Positions 56,368 to 64,000 of a DNA stretch of 64,000 nucleotides are shown here, piece after piece. This DNA is from Bacteriovorax stolpii (GTDB lineage Bacteria; Bdellovibrionota; Bacteriovoracia; Bacteriovoracales; Bacteriovoracaceae). The translations under genes and the position numbers were made by a program. A model generated the notes under the pieces. The model saw nothing but the letters and a program-made list of their open reading frames with translations. It was not told the origin of the DNA and did not search any database. Position 1 is the stretch's first letter. Each line of letters opens with the position of its first letter. The stretch spans positions 3,746,310 to 3,810,309 of the forward strand of contig NZ_CP025704.1 of NCBI RefSeq assembly GCF_002872415.1, written 5' to 3'.

Positions 56368-57258
56368 TTATTGTTCAAAAGCTGGTGGTTCATCAAAGTT
56401 GATTTTCTCAAGATCCGGAATCGAACTCATGATTAAATCTTCTGCTGGTTTTTCTTCGCCAACTTCTTTTACTGGAGCAACTGTACCTTTAGTACGCTCC
56501 TTAAGAATAATTTCCTTGGCCAATGCTAGGTAGGCTTCACTGCCCTTTGATTCAATATCGTAAAGGATGACTGGTTTTCCGAATGAAGGACACTCAGCAA
56601 GTTTTACGTTTCTTGGAATGATCGTTTTGAAAACTGTATCACCGAAGTGAGTTTTAATTTCTGTTGCTACTTGCTTATGTAGACCTGATCTCGAGTCGAA
56701 CATAGTAAGAAGAATTCCATCTAACTCCAGGTTTGGATTGAGAGATGTTCTGATTAAGCGAACAGTATTTAATAACTGCGCCAGACCTTCCATTGCTAAA
56801 TATTCAGTTTGCATTGGAACAATATAAGAGTGAGCTGCATTTAGTGCGTTCACTGTTAAAAGTCCTAGAGAAGGAGGACAGTCGATAATGATATAGTCGT
56901 AGTCTTTATCTACTGATTTGAAAGCTTGTTTTAGTTTTGATTCGCGAGCAAATAAGCTCACTAGTTCAATTTCTGCTCCTGAAAGGTTGTTATCAGAAGG
57001 ACAGATATCAAAATATGGAAGTTCACTGTGGTAAATTGCTTCTTTAATATCAATTTGCCCGATTAGAGCGTGGTAAATATTTTTTCCAGCAAATGTTTCT
57101 TTTGCCAAACCAATACTTAGACTTCCGTTTCCTTGTGGATCGAGGTCAATTAGTAGAGTTCTTTTCTCAGCTACTGCTAGACACGCCGCAAGATTAACTG
57201 ATGAAGTTGTTTTACCTACTCCACCTTTTTGGTTCATCATCGCAATAATTTTAGCCAT
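56368..57258 (-). CDS. parA: chromosome partition ATPase ParA/Soj
   Basis: Walker-type ATPase moving ParB-bound origins, 296 residues. Deviant Walker A QKGGVGKTTSSVN near 9, DLDPQGN near 39, Walker B DCPPSLGLLT near 124, and the Lys-rich nucleoid-binding side. It has a slightly long acidic C-terminal tail (EVGEEKPAEDLIMSS). First of parA-parB; 52 bases after rsmG. Confidence 0.97.
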   Translation of the reverse strand: MAKIIAMMNQKGGVGKTTSSVNLAACLAVAEKRTLLIDLDPQGNGSLSIGLAKETFAGKNIYHALIGQIDIKEAIYHSELPYFDICPSDNNLSGAEIELVSLFARESKLKQAFKSVDKDYDYIIIDCPPSLGLLTVNALNAAHSYIVPMQTEYLAMEGLAQLLNTVRLIRTSLNPNLELDGILLTMFDSRSGLHKQVATEIKTHFGDTVFKTIIPRNVKLAECPSFGKPVILYDIESKGSEAYLALAKEIILKERTKGTVAPVKEVGEEKPAEDLIMSSIPDLEKINFDEPPAFEQ

Positions 57259-57310
57259 TTATGGGTCCCCTTTTTGACTATTTAGACGATATTTATAACT
57301 TTTTTTTCAC

Positions 57311-57949
57311 TTAAAGTAACGATGAAAGTTTAATAATTTTTTCTTTCGTCATTGTTCCACGTAGAACTTTTCTATTCTTAAACCCTAACAGGATGCGTCC
57401 TTCAGTTCCTGGCACATCGTATGATTTTTCTTCAATCATCTCCCAATCTTTTTCCAGAAGTTCTTCGACATCTTCCAGCTCATAAAAGTTTGGTCCTTTA
57501 TAGAAAAAAACGTAGACGGTTTTATTTGTGCGGATCATCGGTAAATAGTCCGCCACTTTTCCCACGGCCTTAAAAGTAATCATGGCATCGACATCGAAGT
57601 CCACAGTCTCCAAGCGCTGATGTTTTAGCTTGGCATTTTTTAGACCAAGAGTGTCTGCGATTTTTTGAACGACCTGAGCTTTTTTTGCGCGGGCATCAAA
57701 TCCCAAGAATTTTTTATCCGGATTCGTGAAGGCCAAAGGTAGGATGGGAAACCCTCCCCCGAAACCAACGTCCACCAGGATTTTTGTTTTTTCCAGACAG
57801 TTTTTGAAAACCTTGCTCTCTGTTTCTGGAAGGACTGAGTCTACGATCTGTTTTTGGTAAAACTCTTCTGGCGAATCGATTCTTGTTAAATTGATCCCGG
57901 CAAACTCACCAGTCAAAAGATCGAGGTATTTTTTAGCGAATTCTTTCAT
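57311..57949 (-). CDS. rsmG: 16S rRNA (guanine-N7) methyltransferase
   Basis: Methylates G527 of 16S rRNA. 212 residues. The SAM-binding motif is LVDVGFGGGFPILPLAF near 58-74; GFDARAKKAQVVQKIAD near 86; the FKAVGKVADY region near 127. A parS-like site lies inside its 3' coding part. It is 8 bases from mnmG, the classical mnmG-rsmG pair. Confidence 0.94.
   Translation of the reverse strand: MKEFAKKYLDLLTGEFAGINLTRIDSPEEFYQKQIVDSVLPETESKVFKNCLEKTKILVDVGFGGGFPILPLAFTNPDKKFLGFDARAKKAQVVQKIADTLGLKNAKLKHQRLETVDFDVDAMITFKAVGKVADYLPMIRTNKTVYVFFYKGPNFYELEDVEELLEKDWEMIEEKSYDVPGTEGRILLGFKNRKVLRGTMTKEKIIKLSSLL
57353..57368. promoter_or_regulatory. parS: parS-like site 1 (within rsmG)
   Basis: TGTTCCACGTAGAACT, close to the bacterial parS consensus TGTTNCACGTGAAACA. 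The first 15 bases are identical to the second site near mnmG. It lies about 100 bases before parA. Confidence 0.7.
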
Positions 57950-57957
57950 TATTTTTC

Positions 57958-59811
57958 CTAAACCAGGTTTCCGGCCACGTATGCTAGGGTAGCGGGTCTG
58001 ATTCCTTCAATTCTTTGCAATTGACCGAAAGTTTCCGGCCTGATTTGCTTGATTCTGAGTTTGCACTCAAAAGAGATGTTTTTTGATTCAGCCAGGACTT
58101 CCCAGTTGATCTTCTTTTTGCTCATACGATTAATCTTTTCACTTTCAATGACGGCCCTATCAATATAGCCCTCATACTTGGCCGCGATTGCCACAGTTCG
58201 AACAACGTCCGGATGAAAACTTGCACCCATTCTCAGTGTTTCGTTCATTAGAACTTGAACTGGATTTAGATTCGGGCGACGAAGAAGTTCTTTGAAGCTA
58301 ATATTGCTTTCAAGTGATCCGTACCCTACTTCAGCGAAATATTCTTTTGTTTCTGCCGTTGTTGCATAAAACATCGTCGTTTCGATTAAGTTTTCCAGAA
58401 TTGTGATTTCATCAAGGATGCTTTCCTGGAAATAATCCAGTTTTCCGCTTAATCCAAGCGCCTTTCTGTATTTATTCATTCTCTGGATTGTATTATCTTC
58501 TCTCACGTAAAGGCGGTTTTCTGATCTCGCAGTAAAGAGTCTATAAGGTTCATCTCTTTTATTCGTGACCAAATCTTCGATCATGACTCCAATATAAGAG
58601 TCATTCCTATCTAAAATGAGTGATTCTTTTCCTAAAAAAGCCAAAGAAGCATTAATTCCAGCGATAATTCCCTGCCCTGCCGCCTCTTCATATCCAGAAG
58701 TCCCACAAACTTGTCCCGCAAAATATAGTCCTGGAATAGATTTATACTCCATTAAGCGAGAAAGTTCAGACGTATCGACAACATCGTACTCAACGGCGTA
58801 GCCGTGAACGAGAATTTTTGCTTCTTCAAGACCAGAAATAGTTCTAATAAAGCTTTCCTGAACATCTTTTGGTAGCGAAGTCGAGACTCCATTTGGATAA
58901 ATCGTCTCTAGATTTAATCCTTCTGGCTCAACAAAGACGTGGTGAACGTCTTTTTCTGTGTATCTGAAGGCCTTATCTTCAATAGAAGGACAATATCTAG
59001 GCCCAATTCCCTTGATCTGCCCATTGAAAATGGGAGATCTTTCTTTGTTTGCACGAATAATGCTTAAAGTTTCTGAATTTGTCCTCGTGAGATACATTGA
59101 AATCTGTTCAGAGTTTCTAGAGAACGGCTCACTCATGGAGTGGAAGTTTCTTGTACCGAAGTCACTCTCTTGGGGCTCGAGTTTAGAATAATCGATCGTC
59201 TTTCTATCGATTCTCGGAGGAGTTCCGGTTTTAAATCTATTTGGAAGAGTTTTAATTTCAGAAAATAAATCGTTCAGACCTACAGATTGCTTACACTCTA
59301 CTCTTCCGCCAAGAGTTTGTTCTTCTCCTGTGTGAAGCTTCCCATTTAAAAAAGTTCCTGTCGTAACGATCACCTTTGAAGCTGAGAAGGTATTTCCCTC
59401 TTCAGTTTCAATAATGAATTTATCTTCATTTCTTACGACCTTCACCATCTGGCGAATGATCGTTAAATTCTCCTGAGTCGAGAGAAGTTCTTCGGCATAT
59501 TTCGTATAAAGTTCTTTGTCGACTTGGACTCTTGTTGATTGAACGGCAAAGCCTTTTGACTCATTCAGGGTTCTATATTGAATGCCGGCTTTGTCGGCGA
59601 CAATTCCCATCATTCCGCCAAGGGCGTCGATCTCTCGAACCACTTGCCCCTTCCCCACTCCGCCAACGGCTGGGTTGCAAGGAGTCGAAGCAAGACTTGC
59701 TCCGGGACCAGAAATCAGACCAACCCTTAGTCCGAACTGCGATGAAATCCATGCGGCTTCACTTCCAGCGTGACCGCCACCAATGATTAAAATATCGAAA
59801 GAATTATTCAT
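57958..59811 (-). CDS. mnmG: tRNA uridine-5-carboxymethylaminomethyl modification enzyme MnmG
   Basis: FAD enzyme that with MnmE makes the 5-carboxymethylaminomethyl group on wobble uridine of several tRNAs. The ATG giving MNNSFDILIIGGGHAGSEA is 617 residues; a TTG 24 bases upstream falls in the parS-like site. FAD loop GGGHAGSEAA near 10, GTFLNGKLHTGEEQTLGGR near 134, the catalytic-Cys blocks CPSIEDK near 267 and CGTSGYEEAAGQG near 361. Its ribosome binding site (GTGGAA) overlaps the parS-like site. Confidence 0.97.
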   Translation of the reverse strand: MNNSFDILIIGGGHAGSEAAWISSQFGLRVGLISGPGASLASTPCNPAVGGVGKGQVVREIDALGGMMGIVADKAGIQYRTLNESKGFAVQSTRVQVDKELYTKYAEELLSTQENLTIIRQMVKVVRNEDKFIIETEEGNTFSASKVIVTTGTFLNGKLHTGEEQTLGGRVECKQSVGLNDLFSEIKTLPNRFKTGTPPRIDRKTIDYSKLEPQESDFGTRNFHSMSEPFSRNSEQISMYLTRTNSETLSIIRANKERSPIFNGQIKGIGPRYCPSIEDKAFRYTEKDVHHVFVEPEGLNLETIYPNGVSTSLPKDVQESFIRTISGLEEAKILVHGYAVEYDVVDTSELSRLMEYKSIPGLYFAGQVCGTSGYEEAAGQGIIAGINASLAFLGKESLILDRNDSYIGVMIEDLVTNKRDEPYRLFTARSENRLYVREDNTIQRMNKYRKALGLSGKLDYFQESILDEITILENLIETTMFYATTAETKEYFAEVGYGSLESNISFKELLRRPNLNPVQVLMNETLRMGASFHPDVVRTVAIAAKYEGYIDRAVIESEKINRMSKKKINWEVLAESKNISFECKLRIKQIRPETFGQLQRIEGIRPATLAYVAGNLV

Positions 59812-59818
59812 AATTTTT

Positions 59819-59834
59819 TGTTCCACGTAGAACA
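59819..59834. promoter_or_regulatory. parS: parS-like site 2 (upstream of mnmG)
   Basis: TGTTCCACGTAGAACA: 16 bases, with matching outer arms TGTTC/GAACA and one central mismatch to a full palindrome. With site 1, about 2.5 kb away, it flanks mnmG-rsmG, immediately next to parA-parB. Confidence 0.8.
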
Positions 59835-59889
59835 ATGGCCAGAAAAAATGCGAAGCATTTTTACCAGCTAGTTAAAGAGTTCTGGCCAT
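59835..59889. repeat. nested inverted repeats between mnmE and mnmG
   Basis: Outer arms ATGGCCAGAA (59835-59844) and TTCTGGCCAT (59880-59889) are perfect 10-base complements 35 bases apart. Inside, AAAAATGC-GAA-GCATTTTT (59844-59862) forms an 8-base hairpin that, with the flanking T's, can act as the mnmE terminator. The structure directly abuts the parS-like site. Confidence 0.7.
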
Positions 59890-59917
59890 CACTATTACTT
59901 TAACGCAAGGTTTTTGG

Positions 59918-61522
59918 CTACTTCCCAATACAAAAATTCGCAAAGATTGAATTAAGTACATCGTCTGGAGAGACAATTCCAATAAGCTCTGTAAGCGAAT
60001 GTCCTAGAATATTGACCTCTGAAGAAAGAATGGCTACGTCATCTAACTCATTGATATTATTTGAAAAATCGACGGATTTACTATAAATTTTATTGATTAC
60101 CGTACGATGCCTATCGAGTAATATCGGGTTGTTAGCCGTCATTTTTTCAAATTTTTGCTGAATGTGCGCTTTTAGAAATGGTTCTATAGGGGCACTCTGT
60201 TCAAAGTTGGGATGCGGTCCTGTCGGACCTGGTTCTATAGGACCATTATTTTTCAAAAGTGGTTCTATAGGACCAATATTTTTCAAAAGTGGTTCTATAG
60301 GACCAATATTTTTCGAAAGTGGTTCTATAGGACCATTGTTTTTCGAAAGTGGTTCTATAGGACCAAAATTTGTCAAAAGTGGTCCCATAGGACCAGAAAT
60401 AGTAAGTGGTTCTATAGAACCAAAATCTCTATTTTCGAATGTCGCTTTTGCTACAAATTTTGTCTTAATGAGAGAGAAATCTATCTCCTCTACGATCGAT
60501 GAAAAATCGCTTTTATCAGAGTGAGAAACGACTAAAAAATCAAAATCAATATCCGTAAATTTCTTCAAATATTCAGGATTAGTTTCGTAAGGATTTACGA
60601 TCAAAATTTTATAAAAAGCACGGGCCAAAATCCCCATGGCCCTATCGATTCCGATGTTTTCAATCACGTCGCTCGATTCACGAATTCCGGCCGTATCGAC
60701 CAGCTTAAAATTGGTCCCATCGATATGAATCACTTCAGAAACGTAATCGCGAGTGGTCCCAGCGATATTTGAGACAATAGAACGGTCGTGCTTTAAAAGA
60801 ATATTAAAAAGGGAGCTTTTCCCTGCATTGGTCTGCCCCACTAGGACAATTTCCGGAGCTAAAAGAGAAGAAACATTCCCTTCTGTGCGAGTCTTTAGAG
60901 CAGAAATTAGTTTAAAGAATTTATTGAATGAATCCTGGAATAACTTTTGAGTTTCTTCTGCCCCTACATCCTCTGAGAAATCGATTGAAATTTCTACGGC
61001 AGCCTTCAGTTTTAAAAAGGCATCATATAGGGCCAGGTATTGGGCATGCAAATCCCCTTGCAGAATATCTAAACCTTGCAAAAGCATCAGGCTTGAGTTT
61101 GCATTCAGGAGCATATCCAAACCTTCAACTTGAGAAAGGCTCAGTTTTTTATTTTTTAAAGCACGATAAGTGAATTCTCCCGGATGAGCCGCACGGAAAT
61201 CTCCATTTTTGATGAAAAGATCAAGAATTCTTTGAATATTGAGCTGGTTTCCGTGGACCGATAGCTCCAGGACATTTTCCCCGGTGTAACTTCCCCCTTC
61301 AGGAAAAAAAACCATCAGGCCATTATCATAGACTTTTCCATCTGATTCGATGTTTGTCAGGTGAGACATGCGAGGCTTAACTTTTTCGAGGGAGAATGAG
61401 AAAAATTTTTGAAGATCGAGGAGTTTTTTGAAACCAGTAAGTCTGATAACTGCAATTGCAGTATTGGAACTAGTTCCAGTACTGCAAGCAATTATAGGTT
61501 GATCATCGGTAAAAAAATTCAT
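59918..61522 (-). CDS. mnmE: tRNA modification GTPase MnmE with repeat insertion
   Basis: Partner of MnmG. 534 residues against about 455 for typical MnmE. N-terminal domain (SYTGENVLELSVHGN near 78, GEFTYRALKNKKLSLSQVEG near 115), G domain with Walker A GQTNAGKSS near 229, TTRD at 256 and DTAGIRE near 276, and the C-terminal FCIGK. After the G5-like position (near residue 357) about 80 extra residues occur as GPIEPLLKN-type decapeptides (about 367-448). The G4 region reads VVSHSDKSDF rather than NKxD, so base recognition may be altered. The frame is intact to the conserved end. Confidence 0.94.
   Translation of the reverse strand: MNFFTDDQPIIACSTGTSSNTAIAVIRLTGFKKLLDLQKFFSFSLEKVKPRMSHLTNIESDGKVYDNGLMVFFPEGGSYTGENVLELSVHGNQLNIQRILDLFIKNGDFRAAHPGEFTYRALKNKKLSLSQVEGLDMLLNANSSLMLLQGLDILQGDLHAQYLALYDAFLKLKAAVEISIDFSEDVGAEETQKLFQDSFNKFFKLISALKTRTEGNVSSLLAPEIVLVGQTNAGKSSLFNILLKHDRSIVSNIAGTTRDYVSEVIHIDGTNFKLVDTAGIRESSDVIENIGIDRAMGILARAFYKILIVNPYETNPEYLKKFTDIDFDFLVVSHSDKSDFSSIVEEIDFSLIKTKFVAKATFENRDFGSIEPLTISGPMGPLLTNFGPIEPLSKNNGPIEPLSKNIGPIEPLLKNIGPIEPLLKNNGPIEPGPTGPHPNFEQSAPIEPFLKAHIQQKFEKMTANNPILLDRHRTVINKIYSKSVDFSNNINELDDVAILSSEVNILGHSLTELIGIVSPDDVLNSIFANFCIGK
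60231..60407. repeat. 30-bp direct repeats in mnmE
   Basis: Five successive 30-base units start GGTTCTATAGGACC at 60231, 60261, 60291, 60321 and 60351, with only a few substitutions. A sixth, shorter unit (GGTCCCATAGGACC, 27 bases) follows at 60381. Degenerate copies lie at about 60179 and 60216 and, on the other side, at about 60408. Each 30-base unit encodes one decapeptide on the minus strand. The units are contiguous with no spacers, so this is not a CRISPR. Confidence 0.95.
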
Positions 61523-61545
61523 AAGGCTTCATATACTATGAAAAC

Positions 61546-63027
61546 CTAATCGGCCATCTTGTAAACGATCATCTGCTGGAAAATACCTACAGTCGTCGAT
61601 ACGAAAATGTATAGAACAAGACCAGCTGGGAGCCCTTTCATAATGAAAGCGAAAATCACAGGCATGAAAAGCATGATTTTAGCTTGTGTTGGGTCCATAG
61701 TCGTTGTCGGCGTCATCTTTTGTTGTGCGAACATTGCTCCGGCCATTAAAAGCGGAAGAACGTAAAACGGGTCATGTAAGCTTAGATCGTGAATCCATCC
61801 GTAGAATGGAGCACCTACAAGCTCTACAGCACTATAAAGAACGCGGTAAATAGCGAAGAAAAACGGCATTTGAAGAAGTAATGGAAGACACCCTGATAGT
61901 GGGTTAGCTCCGGCCTTCTTGAACAGGTCCATTGTCTCTTTTTGCATTTTTTGCGGTTCATCTTTGAACTTTTCTTTGATCTTTGCCAGTTCAGGCTGGA
62001 TCGTTTGCATCTTTTTCATCGATTTAAACGACTTGTACTGAAGAGGGAAAGTAATCAGACGAATAAGGATCGTTACAAGAATGATCGCTAGACCGTAGTT
62101 CGGGATAAATTTATAGATGAATTGAAGTGCTCTTAACATTGGCACTGCAAGGATTGCGAAGAATCCGAAATCTACTGCAAGTTTAAGATTGTCCCCTAAA
62201 GCGATTAGCTCGTCGTAATTCTTCTTAGTGAAAACCAGGTCTCCTGAGAATTCTTTAGAAGCATTTGGGATTTCAACTAACATTTGTCCAGCTTCAGTTG
62301 TCTTATAACGAGCTGGAGTTTCCTTTGGGAAAACGAAAGCAAAAAGGTGGAAGTTATAATCAGTTCCCATCCAATTTACGTTTCCGTCGTTTTCTTTATC
62401 TTTTGAAACTTCAATTGTTTTTACATCTTTAGTTAGGACTGAAAAGTGACGGATTTGTCCACTGTCAGATTTCATTGGGCGAGCATCGAAAATCAGGCGG
62501 TATTTAAATTCTTTCGGTGAAGAAAGTTTTACGTGAACACGCCCGTTTTCCTTAATGAAAGCTTCAAACGTTACACCAAAATTTTGGTTTGTTCCTACGA
62601 TTTTATTAGGACCTTGTTGCTCCATTTGGAAAAGAAGATCAGTTGCTCCGTAGTCTGTTACCACTTGAAGTTTCAGAGGAGCTGGAGAATCTGTAAGTGA
62701 TTTGAAATCAAAAACCGAGTTAGGGTTTTTCATATCAGTAACTGTTAAATCATTCGTAAGTGTGAACTCATATTGATCACGCTTAAGAGTGAAAGGTTGA
62801 ATTGTAATTGGTGCAGCTGGTGTTGCCGCCGCTGCTGTTCCAGCTGATAGAGTCGCCGGATTTTCAGTCTTCGGTTGCTCCTTTAAATCAGTTGTTGTCG
62901 CCACTGGTTGAGTCGTTACTGCTGCCGGAGCAGGTGCTTTTTGAGCGAAATAATACTGCCATCCAAAGAGGACGATCCCCGAAAGAAGAACAGCGATAAA
63001 CGCACGTTTTTGGTCTTGGTTGAACAT
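61546..63027 (-). CDS. yidC: membrane protein insertase YidC
   Basis: Inserts and folds inner-membrane proteins. 493 residues: first helix AFIAVLLSGIVLFGWQYYF, an Ala/Thr/Pro-rich linker, the large periplasmic beta-domain (about 85-290), and the core five-helix module: LQFIYKFIPNYGLAIILVTI, PLQYKSFKSMKKMQTIQPEL, the amphipathic KFKDEPQKMQKETM, and GCLPLLLQMPFFFAIYRVLY. 30 bases after yidD. Confidence 0.96.
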   Translation of the reverse strand: MFNQDQKRAFIAVLLSGIVLFGWQYYFAQKAPAPAAVTTQPVATTTDLKEQPKTENPATLSAGTAAAATPAAPITIQPFTLKRDQYEFTLTNDLTVTDMKNPNSVFDFKSLTDSPAPLKLQVVTDYGATDLLFQMEQQGPNKIVGTNQNFGVTFEAFIKENGRVHVKLSSPKEFKYRLIFDARPMKSDSGQIRHFSVLTKDVKTIEVSKDKENDGNVNWMGTDYNFHLFAFVFPKETPARYKTTEAGQMLVEIPNASKEFSGDLVFTKKNYDELIALGDNLKLAVDFGFFAILAVPMLRALQFIYKFIPNYGLAIILVTILIRLITFPLQYKSFKSMKKMQTIQPELAKIKEKFKDEPQKMQKETMDLFKKAGANPLSGCLPLLLQMPFFFAIYRVLYSAVELVGAPFYGWIHDLSLHDPFYVLPLLMAGAMFAQQKMTPTTTMDPTQAKIMLFMPVIFAFIMKGLPAGLVLYIFVSTTVGIFQQMIVYKMAD

Positions 63028-63057
63028 GAAATTAACTCCAAAATAATGATAGACGTA

Positions 63058-63273
63058 CTACTTCTCTGGGACGGGATCATGCCCGCCATCACAGAAGGGA
63101 TGACATCTACTAATTCGACGTACTGAATACCATACTGCACGCTCTATTGGAAACTTCTCGAAACATTCTTTTGAATATTCCGAACAGCTTGGATAAAAGC
63201 GACATTTAGGGCCAAGTAGTGGTGAAATAAAATAGCGGTAAAAACGAATCAAACTAATAGCAATAAACTTCAT
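63058..63273 (-). CDS. yidD: membrane protein insertion efficiency factor YidD
   Basis: 71 residues. The family motif is complete: LIRFYRYFISPLLGPKCRFY, then PSCSEYSKECFEKFP, RISRCHPFCDGGHDPVP. Starts inside the stop of rnpA (TAATG). Confidence 0.95.
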   Translation of the reverse strand: MKFIAISLIRFYRYFISPLLGPKCRFYPSCSEYSKECFEKFPIERAVWYSVRRISRCHPFCDGGHDPVPEK

Positions 63274-63650
63274 TAGTTGCTCCTTAGTTTTTCATCTTCT
63301 AAGAAGCTAAAAAATTCGCGCAAATTCTTATGTAAAACTTCTTCTTTTGTCTCTGTAGATTCAGGAAGAAGATTTCTCGACCAAGAAACAACAAATAAAA
63401 TGTCGTAACCTAAAAATTTATAAGGAGATGTACGATAAAATTCTCGAATCAAGCGCTTCAAGCGATTGCGATCGTGAGACTTGCCGATTTTTTTGGGAAT
63501 AGAGAGTCCGATTCTTGATAAATTGAAAGAATTCTTTTTGTAGTAAATGATAAGTGAGGCTTTTTTATAAGAAGAAGAGCCGACCTTTAATTCTTCGAAA
63601 TCACTGGCCGATAGCAGTCGAAATTTTTTTTCGAACTTATTATCGGCCAC
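63273..63650 (-). CDS. rnpA: ribonuclease P protein component
   Basis: Protein part of RNase P, which matures tRNA 5' ends. 125 residues from a GTG start, 6 bases after rpmH. FRLLSASDFEELKVGSSSYK is at the start; the RNR motif region GKSHDRNRLKRLIREFYR near 63 is the RNA-binding core, followed by YDILFVVSW. Confidence 0.94.
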   Translation of the reverse strand: MADNKFEKKFRLLSASDFEELKVGSSSYKKASLIIYYKKNSFNLSRIGLSIPKKIGKSHDRNRLKRLIREFYRTSPYKFLGYDILFVVSWSRNLLPESTETKEEVLHKNLREFFSFLEDEKLRSN

Positions 63651-63656
63651 AAGATA

Positions 63657-63809
63657 TTACTTAGTGCTTGAAGATACCGTTAGGCGAGCTCTACCTTTTG
63701 CTCTACGAGCATTTAGTACGCTTCTTCCACCTGGGCTTGCCATTCTCTTAAGAAACCCATGTACTCTTAATCTTTTTAACTTCTTTGGTTGCCAAGTTCT
63801 TTTGCTCAT
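63657..63809 (-). CDS. rpmH: 50S ribosomal protein L34
   Basis: 50 residues, read directly from the [23 protein letters not shown], then [30 protein letters not shown]. It matches L34 (KRTYQP.K.KR...HGF..RM.T..GR.VL..RR.KGR..L). AAGGA lies seven bases upstream of the ATG. First gene of the rpmH-rnpA-yidD-yidC cluster. Confidence 0.97.
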   Translation of the reverse strand: MSKRTWQPKKLKRLRVHGFLKRMASPGGRSVLNARRAKGRARLTVSSSTK

Positions 63810-63854
63810 ACAGCTATCCTTCTTCTATGCTTGATAAATAAATGGAGAGATAGG

Positions 63855-63881
63855 AATATATGTTCTTTATCGAAAGGTCAA
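63855..63881 (-). promoter_or_regulatory. candidate promoter of rpmH
   Basis: On the minus strand TTGACC is followed at 15 bases by TATATT (or at 17 by TATTCC), about 45 bases upstream of rpmH. The rest of the sequence to 64000 has no gene; a GGAG near 63991 may be the ribosome binding site of a plus-strand gene (dnaA is the usual neighbour) beginning past the window. No clear TTATCCACA DnaA box is seen. Confidence 0.4.
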
Positions 63882-64000
63882 TAATAAACAACGCGCGTTA
63901 CGTGTAAGAAAATGTAAAATTATGTTTTATTGCTGACAACTTTGGGGCCATGCTACAAAATCGACTCGCATTTCACACACACGGTATTTCGGAGTTAATA

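Noticed and set aside
60231..60410. CRISPR-like array of 30-bp repeats
   Set aside because: The units are contiguous, without unique spacers, and lie in frame within mnmE.
60162..60524. Open reading frames on the plus strand with repeated GSIGP-type or WFYRT-type peptides
   Set aside because: They are antisense readings of the mnmE repeat block; the repeats keep any frame open. No ribosome binding site or independent homology supports them.

Overview
The window looks like a low-GC chromosomal segment from a Gram-negative predatory bacterium of the Bdellovibrionota, most like the Bacteriovoracaceae. This is inferred from gene content and style, not from a database match. The evidence is many exported proteins of unknown family, outer-membrane barrels, a secreted papain-like protease, a Kazal-type inhibitor lipoprotein and a patatin, all embedded in ordinary housekeeping genes. 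The right edge is origin-proximal: rpmH, rnpA, yidD, yidC, mnmE, mnmG, rsmG, parA, parB, bactofilin and the F1/b/b' ATP synthase genes run leftwards in the classical order, and oriC/dnaA is expected just beyond position 64000.

Layout. 1-1714: the start of an MBOAT acyltransferase behind an AMP-forming ligase. 1801-4267: a three-gene ABC importer. 4257-8237: a DOPA-dioxygenase-like protein, CsaA, small or unknown proteins and an Mrp ATPase without its CxxC pair. 8419-12224: a HAMP membrane protein, a lytic transglycosylase that seems to start at AUU, and an LCAT-like hydrolase. 12233-17005: ychF, pth, prs, tRNA-Gln and a class A PBP. 17144-25588: a porin-like barrel with a good promoter, a protein with a Gln/Met-rich tail, priA, galU, and a second apparent AUU-start exported protein. 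25601-29630: a CFI-box-like protein, an LptF/G permease, def, fmt and rpe. 30371-37418: hutH-hutU and hutI around a secreted C1 protease. 37474-45408: Kazal lipoprotein, thioredoxin, pilin-like peptide, glpK, radA, ligA, a barrel protein and its HTH partner. 45549-48881: a patatin and a large exported unknown. 49007-63809: the atp operon and the origin-proximal block.

How the genes work together. Most are core functions: ATP synthesis, chromosome segregation (ParA, ParB, two parS-like sites, bactofilin), tRNA wobble modification (MnmE/MnmG), membrane protein insertion (YidC/YidD) and envelope growth. HutH, HutU and HutI would convert histidine to formiminoglutamate, which fits a protein-eating lifestyle next to a secreted protease.

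The least ordinary signals are: (i) an in-frame block of 30-bp repeats in mnmE, coding a GPIEP-type decapeptide, whose near-palindromic core recurs in the hairpin between parB and the bactofilin gene; (ii) four exact copies of the palindrome TGAGTACTCA plus three one-base variants, all inside 45.4-49.0 kb; (iii) two exported-protein genes whose only sensible start with both a ribosome binding site and a signal peptide is AUU; (iv) an Mrp ATPase without the CxxC motif; (v) nested inverted repeats abutting a parS-like site. No CRISPR array, insertion sequence, prophage or riboswitch was recognised. No gene-free stretch exceeds 300 bases if the small gene at 30371 is accepted.
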